From an uncultured Clostridia bacterium (GTDB lineage: Bacteria; Bacillota; Clostridia; TANB77; CAG-508), in NCBI GenBank assembly GCA_947629805.1, contig CANRFE010000038.1:1-10726 (forward strand): a stretch of DNA of 10,726 nucleotides, given 5' to 3'. The notes under the pieces were generated by a model that had not been told where the DNA came from, did no database searches, and saw only the letters and a list, made by a program, of their open reading frames with translations. Shown here one piece after another: positions 7,346-10,726 of the stretch. Made by a program: the position numbers and the translations under genes. Position 1 is the stretch's first letter. Each line of letters begins with the position of its first letter.

Positions 7346-8372
7346 ATGAAATTAAGCGAATTTAATTATGACTTACCCAAAGAATTAATTGCACAAGTAC
7401 CCATAGAAAAAAGAGACGAATCTCGTCTTATGGTATTGAACAGAAAGACAAAAACAATAGAAGATAAAGTATTTAAGGATATTTTGGCGTATCTTCAACC
7501 AGGAGATTGCTTAGTACGTAATGATACAAAAGTAATTCCAGCAAGGCTTTATGGAAGAAAAGAAGAAACAAATGCCAAAGTAGAATTTTTGTTATTAAAT
7601 AGGTTAGAAGGAGACTTTTGGGAAGTTTTAGTACATCCACGGAAAAAAACTAAAAGTAGGAACAAAAGTGATTTTTGGAGAAGGACTATTAAAAGCAGAA
7701 ATTATAGAAGTAATGCAAAGTGGGAATAGGAAAGTAAAATTTGAATATGAAGGTATTTTTAATGAAATACTAGACCAAATAGGCTTAATGCCACTTCCAC
7801 CCTATATTAAAGAAAAATTAGAAGACAAAAATCGCTATCAAACAGTTTATGCTAAATACGAAGGTTCTAGTGCAGCACCAACGGCAGGTCTTCATTTTAC
7901 TGAAGAATTATTAGAAAAAATAAAACAAAAAGGCATACAAATAGCCAATGTAACACTTCATGTGGGAATTGGAACATTTCGACCTGTAAAAGTAGAAAAT
8001 ATTGAAGAACATAGGATGCATACAGAACATTATGAAATGAAAAAACAAGAGGCAGAAAAAATTAATAAAACAAAGCAAGCAGGAGGCAGAATTATAGCAG
8101 TAGGAACTACCTCTTGTAGAGTATTAGAATCCATAGCAGAAGAAAATGGTATGGTAAAAGAACAAACAGGGCAAACGAATATATTTATTTATCCAGGTTA
8201 TAAATTTAAGTGTATAGATGCTTTAATTACAAATTTTCATTTGCCAGAATCTACTCTTATTATGTTAGTATCTGCTTTAGCAGGAAAGGATTATATCATG
8301 CAAGCCTATCAACATGCAGTAAAAGAAAAATATCGTTTTTTTAGCTTTGGAGATGCTATGTTTATTCAGTAA
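7346..8372 (+). CDS. queA: S-adenosylmethionine:tRNA ribosyltransferase-isomerase (QueA), split by a +1 shift at CGG
   Basis: QueA transfers and isomerises the ribosyl part of SAM onto 7-aminomethyl-7-deazaguanine in tRNA, forming epoxyqueuosine. Start ATG 7346 follows AAGAAGG (7333-7339). Residues 1-98 (KLSEFNYDLPKELIAQVP, RDESRLMVL, PGDCLVRNDTKVIPARL, FWEVLVHP) are read to CGG at 7640; unshifted, translation would end at TAG 7727-7729. After a +1 shift the sequence resumes as GKKLKVGTKVIFGEG and continues through YEGSSAAPTAGLHFT (from about 172), LHVGIGTFRPV, HMHTEHYEM-like HRMHTEHYEM, VGTTSCRVLES and ITNFHLPESTLIMLVSALAG. The joined length is 341 residues, close to the usual 340-345. Neighbour tgt acts in the same pathway. 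Apart from the shift, all family motifs look intact. Confidence 0.93.
7640..7643 (+). other. +1 frameshift site 2 (CGGA) in queA
   Basis: Zero-frame context is CCA CGG AAA. Family alignment expects HP-G-KK, that is CCA GGA AAA, so the extra base is C7640 (or CGGA is read as one residue). The site falls in a region where many QueA proteins have Lys/Pro-Gly-Lys. Confidence 0.8.
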
Positions 8373-8435
8373 AAAACAATTCATTTTTCTATAAAATTTT
8401 TAGTATAAGAAAAAAGAAAAAAGGAAGAAAAGTAA

Positions 8436-9564
8436 ATGGAACAAACAATTCGTTACGAATTAATACATGAATGTAAACAAACAGGGGCAAGAAGAGGCGT
8501 TATTTATACTCCACATGGGACCATTCAAACACCTATTTTTATGCCCGTAGGAACACAAGCCACTGTAAAATCTATGACACCGGAAGAATTAAAAGAGGAG
8601 GTAGAGGCACAAATTATTTTAGCCAATACTTATCATTTATATTTAAGACCAGGGAACAAGCTAGTAAGAGAAGCAGGTGGTTTACATGAGTTTATGAGAT
8701 GGGATAGACCTATTTTAACTGATAGTGGAGGTTTTCAAGTTTTTAGTTTAGGCGATTTACGTACTATTTCAGAAGAAGGGGTTACCTTTCAATCTCATTT
8801 AGATGGAAGCACACATGTTTTTACTCCAGAAAGTGTAATGGAAATAGAAGAAGATTTAGGAGCCGACATTATTATGGCATTTGATGAATGTTGCCCTTAT
8901 CCTTCTACTTATGAATATACCAAAAATTCCATGGAAAGAACGACAAGGTGGGCAATTCGTTGTAAAAAAGCACATACTACAGTAGAAAAGCAGGGATTAT
9001 TTGGAATTATACAAGGAGGTTTCTATCCAGATTTAAGAAAAAAAAGTGCAGAAGATTTAATACAATTAGATTTACCAGGATATGCTATTGGTGGTATTAG
9101 CGTAGGGGAACCAAAAGAAAAATTTTTGGAAATTTTAAGATATACTACGCCATTAATGCCAAAAGACAAACCAAGATATTTAATGGGAGTGGGAACACCA
9201 GATTATTTAATAGAGGCAGCAAAAGCAGGGATTGATATGTGCGATTGTGTATTACCAACACGTATTGCAAGAAATGGAACAGCTATGACATCTACACGGA
9301 AAAGTTGTTGTAAGAAATGCAACGTATGAAAGAGATTTTACACCATTAGATGCAGAGTGTGACTGTTATACTTGTAAAAATTACACAAAAGCTTACATAA
9401 GACATTTGGTAAAAGCAAAGGAAATTTTAGGAATTCGTTTATTATCCATTCATAATTTAAGATTTTTAACAAAACTAATGGAAAGAGTTAGAACAGAGAT
9501 AGAAAGAGATAATTTAGGAACATTTGCAGCAAAATTTTACCAAAAATATTACCATGAATTATAA
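8436..9564 (+). CDS. tgt: tRNA-guanine transglycosylase (Tgt), split by a +1 shift at CGG
   Basis: Tgt exchanges guanine-34 of GUN-anticodon tRNAs (Asp, Asn, His, Tyr) for preQ1, the step before QueA. Start ATG 8436 follows AAGGA at 8421-8425. Visible motifs: TDSGGFQVFSL (Asp96, active-site acid/base), DLGADIIMAFDEC, IIQGGFYPDLR, GYAIGGISVGEPKE, MGVGTPDYLIEAAKAGID and CDCVLPTR (Asp270 nucleophile). At CGG 9297-9299 the frame must shift +1; unshifted, it stops at TGA 9327-9329. The +1 continuation reads GKVVVRNATYERDFTPLD and supplies the zinc site Cys308, Cys310, Cys313 and His339 with correct spacing. The joined length is 375 residues, usual for the family. Without the shift the product lacks the zinc site and would probably be inactive. 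No internal terminator is clear between queA and tgt (63-base gap). Confidence 0.94.
9297..9300 (+). other. +1 frameshift site 3 (CGGA) in tgt
   Basis: Zero-frame context is ACA CGG AAA, in NGTAMTST-x-KVVVRNA. The family has Gly at x with no length difference, so CGGA stands where a single GGA is expected. The immediate context CACGGAAAA is shared with the queA site. Confidence 0.8.
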
Positions 9565-9568
9565 AGAA

Positions 9569-9596
9569 GGTCAATTTACAATTCTATAAATTGACC
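9569..9596. promoter_or_regulatory. Palindrome overlapping the -35 of the next promoter
   Basis: A 10-bp perfect stem, GGTCAATTTA (9569-9578) and TAAATTGACC (9587-9596), with an 8-base loop. It begins 4 bases after the tgt stop but is followed by TAAAATAAAA, not a T run, so it is a poor intrinsic terminator on the + strand. The TTGACC arm is the -35 of the downstream promoter, so it may be an operator or a combined 3'-end hairpin. Confidence 0.6.
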
Positions 9597-9619
9597 TAAA
9601 ATAAAAAAAATGGTATAAT
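9591..9619 (+). promoter_or_regulatory. Promoter of the pilin-like surface protein
   Basis: TTGACC (9591-9596), a 17-base spacer and a perfect TATAAT (9614-9619) with extended -10 TGG (9611-9613). The ribosome binding site AAAGGAGG is at 9653-9660, eight bases before the ATG. Confidence 0.85.
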
Positions 9620-9668
9620 AAAAGTAGATATCTTATCAACATAAATAGGTTGAAAGGAGGAGATACAA

Positions 9669-10726
9669 ATGAGAAAAAATTTAAAAAAAGAAAACGCAAT
9701 CACTTTAATTTCCCTTATTATTAGTATTATTGTATTAATAATATTAGCAGGTATTACTGTGTTGTTTGTTATAGATGGCGGAATTATAGATAGAGCAGTG
9801 TCCGCAAGAGAACAAACACAAATTGGTTCTTTGAAAGAAAAGTTGGAATTAGAGAAGGAAATTTTGTGGCCCAAAAAGGGAAAAGTCCCACGATAGATGA
9901 ATACTTGCAACATTTAAAAGAAAAAGGAATAGTAAAAGACACAGGAGTTTACAAAAACAGTGATACAGATGCAGATGTAACGGTAGATGATAAATATGTG
10001 TTTAATGTAGAGGAACAGCAAGATGGCAATATAAAAATAGAATATGTAGGAAAAAATGGGGACGTTACCCCACGTATAGAAATTACGCAACTTTCTAGTA
10101 CAACGAATAGTATTCAAGTGCAATTTGCATTAAAATATGCAAGCCAATATGAATTATTTATAAAGAAAGAGGAAGAAGAGTATAACAGTAAAATACAAGC
10201 AAAAGTAGAAACAGAGCAAATAGATTATACCTTTATAGAATTAGAACAAGGAAAAACTTATACAATAAAAATAGAAGCACAATCAGCAAGTGGAATAAAA
10301 ACAGAAAAAACCCAAGAAGTATCAATAGGAAGTGTAGAAAATTTAACAAAAGCCAATACCCATTTTGCATATAGTGAAACTTCGTGGACCAAGAACGATG
10401 TAACCGTAACAGCAGTAGTAGAGGGTATCGAAGACTTAGAAGCAAAAGGCTATAAATTACAAACAAAGAAAGATACAGGAGAATGGGAAGACAAAGCAAG
10501 CCAAGTTTTCACAGAAAATGGAACAGTATATGCAAGACTAGTAGATAGTATAGGACAAGAAGGTGGAGGAACAACCGGAAATGTAGAGAAAATAGATAAA
10601 GATCCACCAGTAGTAGAAGCTACTACAAAGGCAACAAGTAATACAATTTATATAAAAGCAACGGATGGAGCAAGTGGAATAATAGGATATGCAATAACCC
10701 AAAATACTGATATACCAGAAACATTT
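9669..10726 (+). CDS. Pilin-like, FN3/Ig-like surface protein, N-terminal part, with a -1 frame break; runs off the window
   Basis: Start ATG 9669 follows AAAGGAGG. Residues about 10-35 (ITLISLIISIIVLIILAGITV) match the N-terminal helix of clostridial type IV-pilin-like exported proteins, without the canonical Gly-Phe cleavage motif or Glu5. The first frame stops at TAG 9894-9896 after 75 residues. From about 9866 another frame is open to the end of the window and reads GKSPTIDEYLQHLKEKG, then an FN3-like stretch (RIEITQLSSTTNSIQVQFAL, YTIKIEAQSASG) and an Ig-like module (WTKNDVTVTAVV, NGTVYARLVDSIG, IDKDPPVVEA) of the kind repeated in large clostridial surface proteins. No start codon with a ribosome binding site begins the second part, so one gene with a -1 break near 9866-9880 is most likely: an indel in A5, a slip at C AAA AAG, or a sequencing error. 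Confidence 0.75.

Noticed and set aside
8373..8435. Separate tgt promoter in the queA-tgt gap
   Set aside because: TATAAG-like boxes occur in very A/T-rich sequence without a good -35, so co-transcription with queA is simpler.
5963..9564. CGG simply reassigned to another amino acid (for example Trp or Gln)
   Set aside because: A changed meaning would not alter the frame; at all three sites the zero frame soon meets a stop, while the +1 frame carries the family motifs.
5963..9564. Dismissing all three breaks as ordinary assembly indels
   Set aside because: Typical indels fall in homopolymers and would not all create an in-frame CGG. A systematic base-calling artefact remains possible and is listed as the main test, so the finding is kept with that caution.
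9596..10499. Minus-strand open frames rich in Leu, Ile and Phe
   Set aside because: They are complements of A-rich surface-protein codons, giving hydrophobic-looking but meaningless translations.

Overview
The window is AT-rich, has dense A-starting codons and purine-rich ribosome binding sites, and carries an isoleucine T-box, a long eukaryote-type IleRS, and clostridial-style secreted proteins. Together these point to a low-GC Firmicute, most likely an uncultured, probably gut-associated, member of the Clostridia. No species can be named from the sequence alone.

Layout, all genes on the + strand. 1-40: apparent tail of an upstream gene. 42-842: a strong extended -10 promoter and a membrane-anchored glucosaminidase-like (GH73-type) wall enzyme. 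930-1253: a small GIY-YIG protein whose last codons and stop lie inside a 53-bp dispersed repeat, followed by a terminator. 1412-2176: a secreted SH3b + CAP (YkwD-like) protein. 2245-2549: promoter and complete isoleucine T-box (specifier ATC, antiterminator bulge, terminator). 2623-2675: a second, inverted copy of the 53-bp repeat, directly before the ileS ribosome binding site. 2690-5848: ileS. 5854-5933: terminator and new promoter. 5963-9564: three closely spaced genes (a secreted carbohydrate-binding/metallopeptidase-like protein, queA, tgt). 9569-9619: hairpin and promoter. 9669-end: start of a large pilin-like, FN3/Ig-like surface protein that runs off the window.

The most striking observation is in 5963-9564. 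Each of the three genes is broken by exactly one +1 shift, and at each break the zero-frame codon is CGG followed by A (6434, 7640, 9297). Reading CGGA as one residue, at a position where the two known families usually have Gly, restores full-length proteins of 455, 341 and 375 residues. By my manual scan of every CGG triplet, these are the only in-frame CGG codons among roughly 3,000 codons in the window; arginine is otherwise written AGA, CGT, CGA or CGC. This suggests that CGG is unassigned or starved in this organism and acts as a +1 recoding site (or CGGA as a quadruplet codon), much as in-frame stops do in Euplotes. A systematic sequencing artefact is the main rival explanation. QueA and Tgt act in the same queuosine tRNA-modification pathway, so recoding could control tRNA modification.

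A separate, different frame break (-1, at an A-rich tract near 9866-9880) affects the pilin-like surface gene. Other points of interest are the 53-bp inverted repeat pair bracketing the CAP gene and the T-box, and a palindrome containing the -35 box of the surface-protein promoter.
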